NCBI GenBank assembly: GCA_030278955.1
Contig: JAOANR010000001.1
Coordinates: 3,956,874 to 4,020,873 of the forward strand
Source: Hygrophila difformis
Taxonomy: Eukaryota > Streptophyta > Magnoliopsida > Lamiales > Acanthaceae
DNA length: 64,000 bases
Direction of reading: 5' to 3'
In this document: in pieces, positions 22,285 to 34,370 of the stretch
Numbering within the stretch: position 1 is the first letter of the stretch
How the letters are laid out: each line of letters starts with the position of its first letter
Program-made: the position numbers and the translations under genes
The notes under the pieces: model-generated
Seen by the model: the letters and a program-made list of their open reading frames with translations, nothing else
The model's database searches: none
Told to the model about the DNA's origin: nothing

Positions 22285-25174
22285 TGTAACAACCCGAATA
22301 TAATGTGTCCCAAATCAATAAATAAACAAATTCAAATTGTTTTGAACTACGTAATGACTTGATCCCTTCACAGGGTACGTAGGCAACTTGGAAATTTCAA
22401 TTCTGGGTTCAGTCAAATAATATCAAACAACAAAACACAATGATACAATCGCAATCAATCAATCTTCGGGGACGAAGTTGATTCTTAAGGAGGGTAGATT
22501 GTAATACCCGAGAAATCGCCATCGAAAATTTAAATCCAAAAAAAAAAGAATTGGATTTAATTATTAAAACCGAAATAATTCCGAGAGAGCGGAATTAATT
22601 ATTTATCGGAAGATAGCAACTCGAAACGAGTTTATCAAATTGTCCCAACGATCACGGATAATTCCCACATTATGATTTTTATTTTTTTTGAAGATAAGAA
22701 ATCTTTAAAAAAAAAATTGTTACTGTAGCACGTGGCTACTGTAGCACTACTGTAGCACGTGCGGGTACTGTAGCAGCCGATCACTTGTCGGATTTTTGTC
22801 CCTTTAATGGCCAAAATACACCCCCAACACCCCATTATCATCCTTTCAAATCCCTTCCTCATCCCAAACTCTCCCAAAGCCAAAACACCTTTCCGACGAA
22901 CTTCCGGCGAACTTCCGGTGACCTTCCGGCAACCAAATCCGACCGAGGAAGTGTGTAGATCAAGGATCACAGTGCTTAGATCTTTGGTAAGTAGTATCTT
23001 AGGTTCTCAATCTCGTTTTTCCTCTCAAATCCCCAATCTAACACTTGAATCGTTGATTGCAAATACGTTCGTGGCCAAAGTCGGGAACTTTGCGTTTCGT
23101 AGATCCGCTCGTAGGATTTTGGACGAGCCGAACGACCCTAGGACGACTCAAGAACACAATCTCTGTAAGTTAATGCTTACTTGGTTTTGGGTGACTTAAA
23201 ATGCAACCAAACATAGAGATTTAGAAACTCTAAAATCTGTCAACACGAAAAACCCCCGGCGCAGCGTTTTCGTATGAATTTTTCGAACCCCTAAAACTGC
23301 TCAAACGGAAAAACTCAAAACATAAAAAACGTTCCTAAGACATAGATCTAACTTCTGTAAAATTTTCATAATTTTTCATTGTGTTTTGGTATCCGAAAAC
23401 GGCCTCCAACAAACCTGCCCTAAAAGTCAAACTTGAAACTGTGACAGATTTGAAATTGGACCAAAACCCCTACTTCAAGAGTTCAAACCGAAAAACTCAA
23501 AACTAAGATTTTGATCCTAAGATCTTAAGCTATACTGTGTAAAAATTTCAGAGATTTTCATCGAGTTTTGATACCCCAAATCGTGTCGGACATATTCTGC
23601 GTTTTTAAAGAATTTTCAAAAGTTGACAGTTTCCTTAACCGAACTTGATGAGCATATTTCTATCATTTCTAGTCCGAACTAATCTTTGTGATCTAAACAA
23701 AAGTTGTAGATAATCATGTCTAGTATGTGTCTGTAAATTTTCAGAATTTTTGGAGTCCATTTGGCATGTTAAAAAGTCGAATCTTTGAACAGTGTCAAAC
23801 CTGAATCCTGGCAGCATACTATTTGTGTAGAAAACTTGATTTTTGACATGCTTCCCATCGTTTTTCCGGAAAACTCAAAACATGAAAGTTGTTTATTGGG
23901 ATGTTTTTGAGATACTGTGAAAATTTCAGATCAATCGCCTAAGAAATGGATTTTTAAACTGAAAAGGCGTAAACTGTGACATCGATCGGTTTTAAACTTG
24001 TGAGATTTTGAAATTTCTAAACAAACGATCGAAATCTTGTTATATGATAAAGCTATATTTTTGAAAATCCCGTTACACTAAAGTTGAAACGATATCGGTT
24101 ACATTGGTTACATAAAATTAGGGGGTGAGTGCTCTGCAGGGTGCCCTCCTAATTATTCATTTCGTGCCTTTATGGACGATGGTTACTCCGCGCGAAAGAT
24201 TGCCAAAATGGCATCTTATTTTTGGGCATATCCTCTCGGGTGTATCCGTATGGGTTACTCGAGACTCGACGGAGTGGTACTGGATATGGCGGATTTGGCT
24301 ACAAGAGCCAACGGGCCTACCCTCTCGGGTGTATCCGTATGGGTTACTCGAGGCTCGACGGAGTGGTACTGGGTATGGCGGATAGGCTGCGGCCGCCGGG
24401 CTACCGGCTGAATGAGATATGATACTTATGAAATTGGCTGAGGCCGCCGGATCACCGGCTAAATGATACTTTTGAAATTGGCTGCGGCCGCTGGATCACC
24501 GGCTAAATGATATATTGTTGAGATGGTGGCGTAACGGGGAAAAATTTAAAAAGCTCAAATTTTTATTTATTTACTTATGGCACTATTCGTGTTTTTTTTA
24601 ATCATGTCTTAAATAATTGCCCATGCTTAAATTTTTAATTATGAAATTAAATGTGTCTTTAAAGTATGCAATTATATTCGTATTTTTAAATTGGTAAATA
24701 AAATGTTTTTATGCATGACAAAAAGTTTTATCTTAATTATTAAAAATCTAACCCCTTTATTGCTATGTGAGGATTGACTTACTCAGTATTTTATAATACT
24801 GATAAAAACCGTTGTTCATTTTTTTTTTTTATTACAGAGTACGGAGCATGATCATACATTGGGGGATCATGTTGGGCATTTAATTATCTACTTTACATGA
24901 CTTGCATGAACGGGTCTGTTTAACCCGTGTTTTGGCCATGTCGGCCCTATATTTTAAATTCCGCTGCATACACTTTATTTCCGCTGCACGACTTATATTT
25001 CCGCTGCAACTTTGATGTATTATTTTTAAATTATATATGAATGGGGCGTTTGAATATTTTAAATTCTTAAAACCATAACCTTGCATCTCTTTAGTGAGCT
25101 CGGAGAAACCGTGTCTTGCTAGGGAGGTGTGGCGGTGGCATCCCGGCCTGGGTTACCAAAACCGGGGTATTACA
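22285..25174 (+). mobile_element. Gypsy-type LTR retrotransposon deletion derivative inserted in the LINE
   Basis: Ends TGTAACAACC ... GGGGTATTACA, flanked by the 5-bp duplication GTCGC (22280-22284 and 25175-25179). Inside, a PPT (AAGGAGGGTAGAT, 22487-22499), preceded by CTTCGGGGACGAAG, directly abuts a fresh LTR start TGTAATACCCGAGAAATCG at 22500. So 22500-25174 reads as a complete 3' LTR (2675 bp). 22285-22499 is what remains of the 5' LTR start and 3' untranslated DNA. The interior with gag and pol is absent. The PPT/LTR sequence resembles plant chromoviruses (Tekay/Del-like), which is inference. Confidence 0.8.
22500..25174 (+). repeat. 3' LTR of the gypsy derivative, with internal tandem repeats
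   Basis: Starts TGTAATACCC and ends GGGTATTACA, so its ends are inverted repeats of each other. It contains TACTGTAGCA four times at about 22730-22780. It has an 89-bp tandem pair starting at 24232 and 24321 (CCTCTCGGGTGTATCCGTAT), and a run of units with GGCTGCGGCCGCCGG and ACCGGCTAAATGATA at 24386-24515. TTCCGCTGCA is repeated at 24959-25013. No gene seen. Confidence 0.75.
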
Positions 25175-26303
25175 GTCGCTTGGTCATAAGCCTATTTAAA
25201 ATCTCGGCCACTAAGACGAATAAATAAGGGGATAGCGGATCCTCTTCTCGTAATCCTTTTTGCCTCGTGGGTGAACCATTTATTATGACAGCTGCAGACG
25301 CCGAATAAATGCATTCCTTGATCCATTTTACCTATTTTTCCCCGAATCCCATCACCTCCAACACTCGAAATACGGCCTCCCAAGACACGTTGTAATAAGC
25401 TTTAGTGAAGTCCAATTTTATGACAAAACCCCTGCGGCCGGCCGACTGAGTTGTCTGGATGGTTTCAGCAGCAATAAGAGCGCCATCAAGAATCTGTCTC
25501 CTTTTTACGAAGGCCATTTGCGAGGGGCCCACCAAGCCGTTTATCACCTCTACCAATCTTCGGACCAAAACTTTTGTGATTATCTTATAAATGCTTCCAA
25601 CAATGAAATTGGCCTGAATTCATGAAATTCCAACGGAGAATCCACTTTCGGAATCAACACGATAAATGATCCTCCTGCTTCCTTAGGGATTCTGGCTTCA
25701 GTTTCAAACCTTCCAAAGACTTGCATCACCTCCCTCTTTAGAATCTCCCAATATCTTTTGAAAAAATTTAGGTTGAATCCGTCCGGCCCCGGAGCTTTGT
25801 TCCCATCACAACTCCAAATCGCCTCGCGAACTTCCTCCTCGGTGAAACCCCTTTCCAACCAATCTCTATGTCTCCCCTCTAACTTAGCCATTCCAATGTT
25901 GCTTAGCTCAAAAACTTCCCCTGCCTGTTTAGTGAATTTTCTCAAAAATACAAGTAAGCTGCTTCCTTAATTTCCTTCGGCTCTTCAATCAACCTCCCAT
26001 CCCTTTTTACAACCCCAATGTGGTTCTTCCTTCTATTGATAGCTGTGATAACATGGAAGAAGCGCATATTCTGGTCCCCCTCATTCAACCACCGGATCCT
26101 CGACTTTTGGTGCCACCTTTATTCCTCCGCCAAAAATAGTTTTTTCAAGTCATGTTTTTTGGACAACCATTCCCTCCTTGTTTCATCTACCTCCCCAGCC
26201 TCCTGTAAACAACTCTCTAACTCCTTAATTTCACTCATCGGTCACTGCACCCGTGCCTCCAGGTTCTTCTCTTTGTATCCATCTCAAGTTCGGATCTTCT
26301 TTT
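25175..26303 (-). pseudogene. LINE: N-terminal and central reverse transcriptase
   Basis: The minus strand reads, from high to low coordinates: NKAPGPDGFNLNFFKRYW and FIVLIPKVDSPLEFHEFRPI (about 25800-25590); then VGPSQMAFVKRRQILDGALI and FVIKLDFTKAYYNVSWEAVF (25530-25370); then frame-shifted WIKECI...SPTRQKGLREEDPLSP-like text (about 25330-25200). These are successive RT blocks of a plant L1-type LINE. The frame changes between blocks and the ADD-containing block is displaced beyond the gypsy insertion, at about 22210. Non-functional copy. Confidence 0.88.
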
Positions 26304-27323
26304 TTAAAAAACGAAGCCGATCAAACACCCCCCACCCCTGTTAATCTCGATACCCCCCTCCACTGATCCCCACGCCTCCCTAACCATTTCATTGAAGCCT
26401 CGCTCCTCCATCCAATAATTATAGAACATAAAAGGTTTCGGTCCCCAAGATCGCTCTCCCAGCTCCAAGATCACCGGATAGTGATCTGATAACACTGTAT
26501 CCCCCCATCGTTGAATGATTTCTCCCCTCACACACAACCAACCTGGTGAGATCGAGAATCAATCAAGTCTGCTATATGCCCTACCTCCCCTCCCAACCCA
26601 AGTGAAGTGCCCTCCATCCATAGGGAAATCCACTAAACCCAGTCCATCGACAAACTCTCTAAACTCCCTATTTGGCCCATCATTCTCGCTCAACCCCACC
26701 CTCTCTCCTTCCTTCACCACCGCATTAAAATCACCCGTAAGACACCAAAGTTCGCCATTTCTTGTGTCATACTTGCTTGTAATCAGTCGCCAGAAGTCGG
26801 CCCTTTCACGCTGATTATTTGGCGTATAAATGCACAAGATATTGACAATCCCATCTACATTATTGATGTTCCCTTTATCCATAAAATCAATGATCCTTCT
26901 CTACTACTCCAAATGAACTGTGGTTCACATCCCAAACCACCAACAATCCTCTGGCATTCCCAATTGCTGATTGATAGCTAAATTCACACGCCTTCGTTCC
27001 CATAGCCAATATACCAATCGATCCCTAATTTCCCCCCATCTTTGTTTTTTGAAAGCATGCCACCGTAGGTTTGGACTGCTTGCAAAACCTATCACCGCTC
27101 ACCTCCTTACGCCCACGTTCAATCCCCGCAAATTGCAGGTTACTATCCGCATTTTAAATAATGTACACCTGCCAATAACCAATATCTTCTAAACCCAAAT
27201 TAACTCCTGCAACACCCTATTCTTCGCTTCGTCCCTGCCCATAAAGCGGCCCAACCCCAACCTGTGTGCAAGAACTAGAATTGCCTCAGCTTCCGAAAAG
27301 TCGATTAATTTCACTCCATTCTT
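26304..27323 (-). pseudogene. LINE: apurinic endonuclease domain
   Basis: The minus-strand frame 26882-26559 contains GELWCLTGDFNAVVKEGERV and DFPMDGGHFTWVGRGGRAYS. The frame 26537-26304 contains TVLSDHYPVILELGERSWGP. GDFNAV and SDHYPV are hallmark motifs of the LINE endonuclease that nicks target DNA. Upstream text at about 27310-26890 is in other frames, so the domain is broken by frameshifts. Confidence 0.87.
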
Positions 27324-28080
27324 CTACCGGATTGTGGTGAATTGGAGCATGGCAAATCTTTCCTCCGGACTTCCTTTGCTGTTGGACCCCTGTCCAAATT
27401 GTGCTTGCCTCATGCAATATTTATTTCTTCCTCGTTTCTGTTTACTGCGTCTCAACATCTTATTTCCTTTAATTTTTCCCTTCAAAACCCTGCTCATGGC
27501 ATCCTCAATTGCCTTAAGCTCAGACGGGATCCAGGTATCGGATTCCTTGCTTTTCACTCCCACCTCCCTGTTAATCGTCTCTCCCCCACTTACCGTATCA
27601 TCCCCAGTCCTGTCTTCCACCTCCACCCCATGTACTACCTCCAGGTTACCTGTCTCCCCTTCCACCACCATCGAAATTTCTGGTTCCACTGAGCGTCCTT
27701 CCTTATTACTGTAATCTAGGTTTACTACCACCTCGACCCCAGCCCCTTCTCTATCTCGATCTAAGATAGTTATTGGATCACTCTCAACTCCCCCCGTCAG
27801 CTCTGTTGAACTTGTGGCTTCTATATCCATAGAAAGGTTGGCTTCCTCACCTCCTAGCCCAATCACCGGCCAAGAATAACAAGGTCCAATTGTCCTGCCA
27901 GTAGGGCCTCCTGATGCACCCTCGCCTGGCCCATTCGGCTCAACTATATTTGATTCTTTATCATTGAACACATCCGCCTCCTCTGCAGATCCCACGCAAC
28001 CTATCCCGCCTCTACACTTCTCGAAGCCATAACTGCAGCACGCCTCCACAGAGATATCATCATCAGCCGCCATAACTGCA
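27324..28080 (-). pseudogene. LINE: ORF1 C-terminal part, 5' truncated
   Basis: An open minus-strand frame ends at 27324 and opens upstream through 28178. The part up to about 28080 looks like the acidic, low-complexity tail of a plant LINE ORF1 (nucleic-acid-binding protein). It has a basic, nuclear-signal-like stretch near its end (KGKIKGNKMLRRSKQKRGR). The DUF4283-like and zinc-knuckle regions expected upstream are missing. At about 28080 the sequence changes to unrelated noncoding DNA, so the LINE is 5' truncated or interrupted there. Confidence 0.65.
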
Positions 28081-31020
28081 ATGGCGCCAATTTTTGATTG
28101 CGTGAATTTGTGCATTTGAATCAAGCATAAACCAAGATATCGCAAATAATATATCGACAAATGCCGGGTTGAATCCACAGGGAGATAAAAGCATATAATT
28201 CATGCCTTGGCCATATGTATTTAAAATAAGCTTATGTTCTAGCGAAAAAAATTAAAAATAAAAAAAGATGGGTGGTCGAGTAGACCGGGATCTAGCTAAA
28301 ACAATAATTATAATAATTCTAAGCTAATATAATAGAGTGTTCGTGTTTTCAGATTGCTTATCCTGCTTAAATATTAATAAACTATGCTGTGAATTAACTT
28401 TACAATCCCAAAATGCATCTCCCGGTTTGATTATGGTTTTTTTTATTGCAAATTGATCGACAACATAATTAAAGATCGCATGATTTAAATACAAATACAA
28501 TTTAGACAAATTGCACAAAATATCCAGCAATAATTAATCAACTAATGTTGTAAAATATTTTCATATGTTAGTTAGATTTATTTTCGCTATGGTTTGCAAG
28601 ATAACCATAGGTAGATAACAAGGATATCTTAAGGGGATCTATGTTTTAATTTAACTAGCAACTTATTTAGAAGTCGCTGAATAATTATTGTTATTAATAT
28701 TATTATTTGCTTTGGAATTCTGCTAACTTATTGTGTTGTGATAATGCATGAGATCTGTCTTTAAGGTAAATTGCAGGTATTGAATATCTAGACGACTTGA
28801 TTACGAAGGATCGTCAGGAAGCACCCGAGTTGTTAAGTATTGGGTAATCATCAACAACAAACTCTTCTGTGGGGTCCGTAACTAAATATGAGCTGATCAG
28901 CAACTGCATATCCGTGCTATACAGATGTGTGATGATGATCCATTGTCAACAGATGACCAAAACATCAGGAGAATAATATCTCAGACATCTTTAAAGCTTA
29001 AAGATATATAGGGTAACTCATTCGACTGTATTGATCGACGGATTTATGATGGCATTCATTATGAGACATCAAATTGAGTATACCACTGAGATTAATTGGA
29101 GGCGTTTTTTTAAGTGAATGTCCTAATGCACGATGTCCGCATGCTAATATATGAATTCCTTTATTATTTACCTGGCCTCATTCGCAGATTCTACTGTGTA
29201 CGATTCGGTACCAGTTTTTCTCTCCGAGTTAACTCTATTGGTTGTCACATGTACTGTCAAATCACTCGTGGGCCATCTGAATGGTTCTAAACGATACTCT
29301 ATCAGTATCGATATTTTCCACCGCCTATATTTTAATTTGTTTAAATTACCCGTTCTTTATATTGATAGGTGTAAGGTGATTTAAACTTTTCAACTTCTCT
29401 ACCGTTTCCTGAACTTATACGATAACATTGTCACTGACTTCCTTACACTGTCTGGAAGTTTCTTTAGTAACTGTTTGAGTCTAAATTGGCCATTCATTTG
29501 TTCTTCGTCGTCCTTAATTGTTCTACTATTTCATATCTACTCGGAGTATAGTAGTTACTTACCGAATATTCTGTTAGTTCCCCCTATTTTCTACTTATTT
29601 ATTCCCACTATGATAATTTAGAGTCTTTAACAGTTTGTGTCAATTCTTTTGCTAATCTGAGTCATCTCGTTATTGATTCACTTATTTATTTATTTTTATT
29701 CCATTATTAAATAACTCCAGTCTCAGTATCCTTATGTCCACAACCAACGATTTTTAGTTGTTTGACATTTCTTTCTACCGGTGTCAGAAGATTTGGACTC
29801 TTGATATACTTTTGAATTGGTTGTACTCTTAGAGAGTTGATATCAGTTCCTATCTTGTGTTGGAGATTGTTCGTTCTTTGTGATGCAGGCTTATTCCAAG
29901 GCGAGAATTGTTATTGAACTGTTGAGATAACATTGCCCTCTGTTCAATTGCCATCAGGGATATGAATCAAAAACCCCAATAGTGCGAAGCTATGAATGAC
30001 CTATTAATGCCATAAATGGATTATTCGGAACAGAATTAAGTGCCAACACCATTCAAATAAATTCTCAGGGGATAATTAACTATTTTAACAGTTAAGAATT
30101 GTGTAAGATATTCTCAGAATGAGGTGGAATTAGGGAATGTCATTAAGACTATCGCTATGAGTCGTAGAGCGAGATGGCTCCGATAATAATTTCACTGGAG
30201 TCTGGATCGATAAACATGGAAATTGAGTGGATTGTACTAAATTTCCAACGTTCCACTGAGAAAATATAAGAGTGGCGAGAGAATTGTAGGACGAGATGCA
30301 AGGGTTTAAGGGTAACACGATGATTACACTCCAGAAATTCTGATGCATGATGTAAAAGTGTGAGAAGAAACACGACAAAAGCTAGAGGCTCGCGGGCTAT
30401 CAACGGATGCTGAGCTCATTTTAAGTTACATATCTAATTGATCTGTCGATAGTCAATGAAGATTTAGAGATTGTAAATTGGCTTCCAGTGTAAATGGGAG
30501 AAACAACTATCGATATTAGATTTCTCCTACTAATAGCCAACAACATTCGAGTGTCAGGTTGACATTATCTAAGAACTAATTGAAAAGAAAATAAAGAATC
30601 CTTCATCAAATAAGAGATTCATCGAAATGAGAAGAGTTCAGTTAAGAATTTTCAAAAGACAACTAGGGTTGTCGGAAGGCAGAGACAGATTGAGGAAAAG
30701 ACTCAAAATAATAGAAGGTGATGTGCAACGTATATCAAGTGGAGAAAGTGGTATATGGTTCAAGGAAAAGCATACAAGCTGTTGAAGTGAAGCTTGATAA
30801 GAATCGAGAGTAAGAATCGTTACAGAAGACGATTAATAGGACGAAGTACTTTCGTAAGACGCTCCAAATGGTGGAAGAACTATGGTCTCAACATGTGATG
30901 GGACACGATATAAGGAACCTAAAGAAACGTGTAGAAGTGTTCAGAATTGGATCTCACCCCAATTCAGTGGAGGTAACATATTGATCCATACCCCTATTTC
31001 ATTCGAGGACGAATGATCCT
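28081..31020. other. Decayed retrotransposon-like DNA, no intact gene
   Basis: Begins TGGCGCCAATTTTTGATTGC and carries GGGTTGAATCCACAGGGAG near 28170, phrases common in noncoding parts of plant LTR retrotransposons. No coding frame over 85 codons shows a recognisable domain. Position just 5' of a gypsy PPT/LTR border at 31034 suggests a degraded gypsy interior, but I could not recognise pol motifs. Confidence 0.45.
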
Positions 31021-31033
31021 AAGGTGGAGATAA
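31021..31033 (+). promoter_or_regulatory. Gypsy-type polypurine tract
   Basis: ATTCGAGGACGAATGATCCT followed by AAGGTGGAGATAA and then TGTAACATC at 31034. This is the characteristic 3' end of chromovirus-type gypsy elements (stem CGAGGACGAA, purine tract, LTR start TGTAAC). Confidence 0.7.
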
Positions 31034-31680
31034 TGTAACATCAAGGATAATTAATTCATGATTGAATTAATTTAAATATGATTAATTAATTAAAGGTGTT
31101 AATTAATTAAATTGATGTTTGATAAATTATTACATATAGCCAATGAGACTAATTAGGAGCCCAATCTATGAAATGAGTCATGGAAACTAAAGCCCAATCT
31201 AACATCATTGACCCAGCCCACCAGCTCATGACTCTAACCCAATTAAATGTCTCATTTGGGGATTGGTAACATTCCCTCAAGCTCAAGAACGGGAATTACA
31301 GGAAGCAAGAGGGGCGACACAAGGAGAAGAGAAGAAAAGGGGTCAATGGAGCTTGATGAGGAGGATGATTCATCATGCAGGTAAGAATTGTGGTTTAATA
31401 CACTTCAACGATGCTATCAAGAATAATTCAACGACTTTTTCATCAATAATTCAAGGACTCAACTGGAAATATTTCAGGTACATTTTTATACTGAATAATA
31501 CATGTTTCGTCGCTGAATTATACATTAATGTCGTTGAATTATATATTACTCATATATTAGTAGCAAAAACTCTCTCTCATTTCCGGTCATTTATTTTTAC
31601 GCAAATTTACTACTTTAACCTTAAATTAATCTCAACCATTAATTTACAAAATGCATCAACGGTGTAGGAGCATCCGCAGT
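31034..31680 (+). repeat. Gypsy LTR remnant
   Basis: Starts TGTAACATCAAGGATAATTA after a PPT. The 3' end is not defined; AT-rich DNA continues. A 134-codon frame at 31263-31667 has no recognisable domain and is probably chance. No paired 5' LTR was found. Confidence 0.5.
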
Positions 31681-31710
31681 ACATCATGTCTCTGCACCCT
31701 AACAACTGCC

Positions 31711-32600
31711 GAGATTTTGGAATGTTTCAGAAAAGATGAAAATTGAATATATAATATTCCATGAGCATTATCATAATCCAGTGTTCCCATAAATTTTACT
31801 CAGAATTGTCTATTCAATTCCATTTGCTGAAAGAGTTCAAATCAAAGGCCACTAAGGGTGCAATGTAATGGAAATAAGGAAAAATAATTTATTGAAAGGC
31901 TAGTGAGATTTTGGAGTGTTTCAAAGGAAGATGATGAAAATTTTAATAGACAATATTCAATGCCCATTATCACAATCCAGCGTTCCCATAAAATGTACAC
32001 TGAATTGTCTATTCGATTCCCATCTATTGAAGGAGTATTAAAGGCTACTAAGGGTGCAATGAAATCGAATCATTAAGGAAAAATAATTAATTAAAACGCT
32101 GGAGAGATTTTGGAATGTTTCAAAGAAATATGAAAATTGACTAGACAATATTCCATGAGCATTATCATAATCCAGCGTTCCCATAAAATTTACACCGAAT
32201 TGTCTATCATTTTCCATTAGCTGAAAGAGTATCAAATCAAAGGCCACTAAGGGTGTAATGTAATCGAATTAAGGAAAAATAATTTATTGAAAGGCTGGTG
32301 AGATTTTGGAATGTCTTAAAGGAGGATAAAATTTGAATAGAGAATATTCAATGCCCATGATCACAATCCAGTGTTCCCAAAAATTGTACACAGAATTGTG
32401 TATCCAATTTCCATCTGTTTAATGAGTATCAAAGACCACTAATGATGCAATGTAATCAAACTAAGGAAAAATGATTTATTGAAAGACTTACCAATATTTA
32501 GGAATGTTTCAAAGAAACATGAAAATTCGAATAGACAATATACCATGTTCATCGTCATAATCCAGCGTTCCCGTAAAATGTGCACTGAATTGGTTTTGCT
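31711..32600 (+). repeat. Tandem repeat array, ~195-bp unit, about 4.6 copies
   Basis: Copies begin with GAGATTTTGGAATGTTTC or variants at 31711, 31905, 32104 and 32300, and a diverged copy at about 32492 (periods 194, 199, 196, 192). Each contains CATTATCATAATCCAGCGTT, CCCATAAAATTTACACTGAA, AAGGCCACTAAGGGTGCAAT and AAGGAAAAATAATTTATTGA. Copies differ by many substitutions and small indels, so the array is old. Not coding. Confidence 0.88.
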
Positions 32601-33603
32601 AGCCGAAATGATCCCTCATTCTTAGTCTGCCCCCTTCATAACCCCGTTTGAATATCGGATAGAATATAAAATTAAAAAAAAAATCCCAACCAAGTAAGCA
32701 AAGCGGGGTACAGGAAGAGCCAATTAGTTGATCAGTTTCAGAAAACAAGCCCCAACAGTGCCAACAATGCCGATGAGAGTCAACTGAAGTGATATGAAAA
32801 TGGTAAATTGAAAAAACTAATCAATAAAAGCACAAATAGTATGGGAATGTTTAATCCTTGAAATTTGAAAAGTTTGGGAATTAAATTTAAAGAAAGCGAA
32901 AGATAAATAGAGTACAAATTCCCAAAACCCTAAACCCGAGTTACCGATGGAGAGCGAAAAATTAGGGTTTAGAAGCCTGCACGATAACTCCATCAAGCAC
33001 TAACAAGAAATTTTGGCTTGTATGGACGCGTGATGCTTAATTTATAAGCGCAATTATTATGTGGCCGTTGGTGATGCTTAATGTATAAGCTTTCTAGCTC
33101 TTCCAATAAGGAAACAAATTTATGACTGTATAAGCTTTCTGGCTGTTCCATTAAGGAAACAAATTTATGACCGTTAGATTTGCAAGACACTAATTTTGAG
33201 TCATGTCACGTGCAGAATTAAATTAGTAACTTGCATTTTTTCTACGCGAAATGTGGATTAATTACTCGTTGAGTTTGAGTAAAAAAATAAATAAATAAAT
33301 ACTATATTCTTGATAAAATATAAATATAACTGTTTTATAAATATAATACTCCTATAAAATGTGAAAAATTATAACTTTTCATCATTCTAATGTTTTAGGA
33401 TTTGAAAGTATACGTTAATATATTTGATTAATTAATTTAAAAATGTGTAAAATTATATTCATAAGTTTGGATCGTATTAAAATTAAAATATTAAAATATG
33501 AAGTACTATATAATTCATTGATATAAATGTACTACAAATTTATTAATTAATTATTATATTCAAAGATTTGTAGTGATTGATTAATTTTATCCACATGATA
33601 TAT
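32601..33603. other. AT-rich DNA, no gene recognised
   Basis: Contains a near-duplicate pair at about 33085-33120 and 33130-33170 (GTATAAGCTTTCTAGCTCTTCC / GTATAAGCTTTCTGGCTGTTCC). It also has a telomere-box-like AAACCCTAAACCCGAG near 32920, which in plants often marks promoters. No exon identified. Confidence 0.5.
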
Positions 33604-33608
33604 AATCT
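33604..33608. repeat. Target-site duplication, left copy (AATCT)
   Basis: AATCT before the LTR at 33609, repeated at 37923-37927 after the other LTR. Confidence 0.9.
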
Positions 33609-34180
33609 TGTTAACCAAGAATTTTTTATTGAATATGGTTTGAAGGTCGTTACAAGAACTGGGGAGAATTACAGGAAATCTTGAGTAAAACAGTAAAGAA
33701 AAAGATTTGCAGAATGAAAAGAATGCAGGAATTGAACTTGCAGAATGAAAAGTGCCGGAATGAAAACATATGAAAAGTGCGTCCTCTTAGGGGGTGTGTA
33801 GATGTCCGACTAAAACTGGTGCCACTCATATATATAGACGCCTCAACCCTAGGGTGGTTGCACTGTCTTGGAGGCTATCGGATCTTCTCATGAGGAAACT
33901 CCTTGATCCACTCACTGTGATGACGTCAATTATAGGTAATGTCTCCTTGATTCTTGTGTGTCTTTATGTCGCCAGCTCTTCACCACCATTAAGTCATCGG
34001 ATAAATCCTGAACTAGATGGCGCATCTCACCATTCGTCGTTATCCGGATAATTCATAAATTGGACCGGGCTTCTTGATTGGGCTTAGCTTAATGGGCCTT
34101 TGGATTGGGCCACTCGAAAAAACTGATTGGGCTAAATTCATTGGGCCTAATTCGTTGGGCCTGAAAGATTGGGGTTAACA
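33609..34180 (-). repeat. 3' LTR of the gag-only element
   Basis: 572 bp, nearly identical to 37351-37922; a handful of substitutions seen (for example GTGATGACGTC here, GTGATGGCGTC there). Its ends TGTTAACC/GGTTAACA are inverted repeats. Confidence 0.93.
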
Positions 34181-34194
34181 GATGCCTCCCTCGC
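34181..34194 (-). promoter_or_regulatory. Polypurine tract of the gag-only element
   Basis: On the minus strand GCGAGGGAGGCATC directly precedes the 3' LTR. Confidence 0.65.
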
Positions 34195-34370
34195 GCAATT
34201 TGTCTGATTAGCATTTTAAGACAAATCTGCGCGTTTGAATCATAAGCCTAGCCCATTAGCCCATTCCCAAAAACCCTAGTTGGCTTCTATAAAATGTCAC
34301 CTCTTCCTTAGGTCAAAAATTTTTTGGGCATTTTTTTTTTTTTTTTGAAATTCTTCTTCCCTTTCTCTCA
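34195..34370 (+). promoter_or_regulatory. Promoter-like DNA inside the gag-only element (opposite strand)
   Basis: On the plus strand AAAACCCTAG is followed by TATAAAA (34288-34294), then a T run at 34330-34346 and a pyrimidine-rich leader. This resembles a plant housekeeping promoter running against the element's own direction. It may be captured host DNA; this is inference from composition. Confidence 0.4.

Noticed and set aside
27334..27714. Plus-strand frames over the LINE ORF1 and endonuclease
   Set aside because: Antisense to recognisable LINE coding sequence on the minus strand.
31668..31710. GGAGCATCCGCAGTACATC resembling a PIF/Harbinger MITE end
   Set aside because: No matching inverted end or 3-bp target duplication found downstream.
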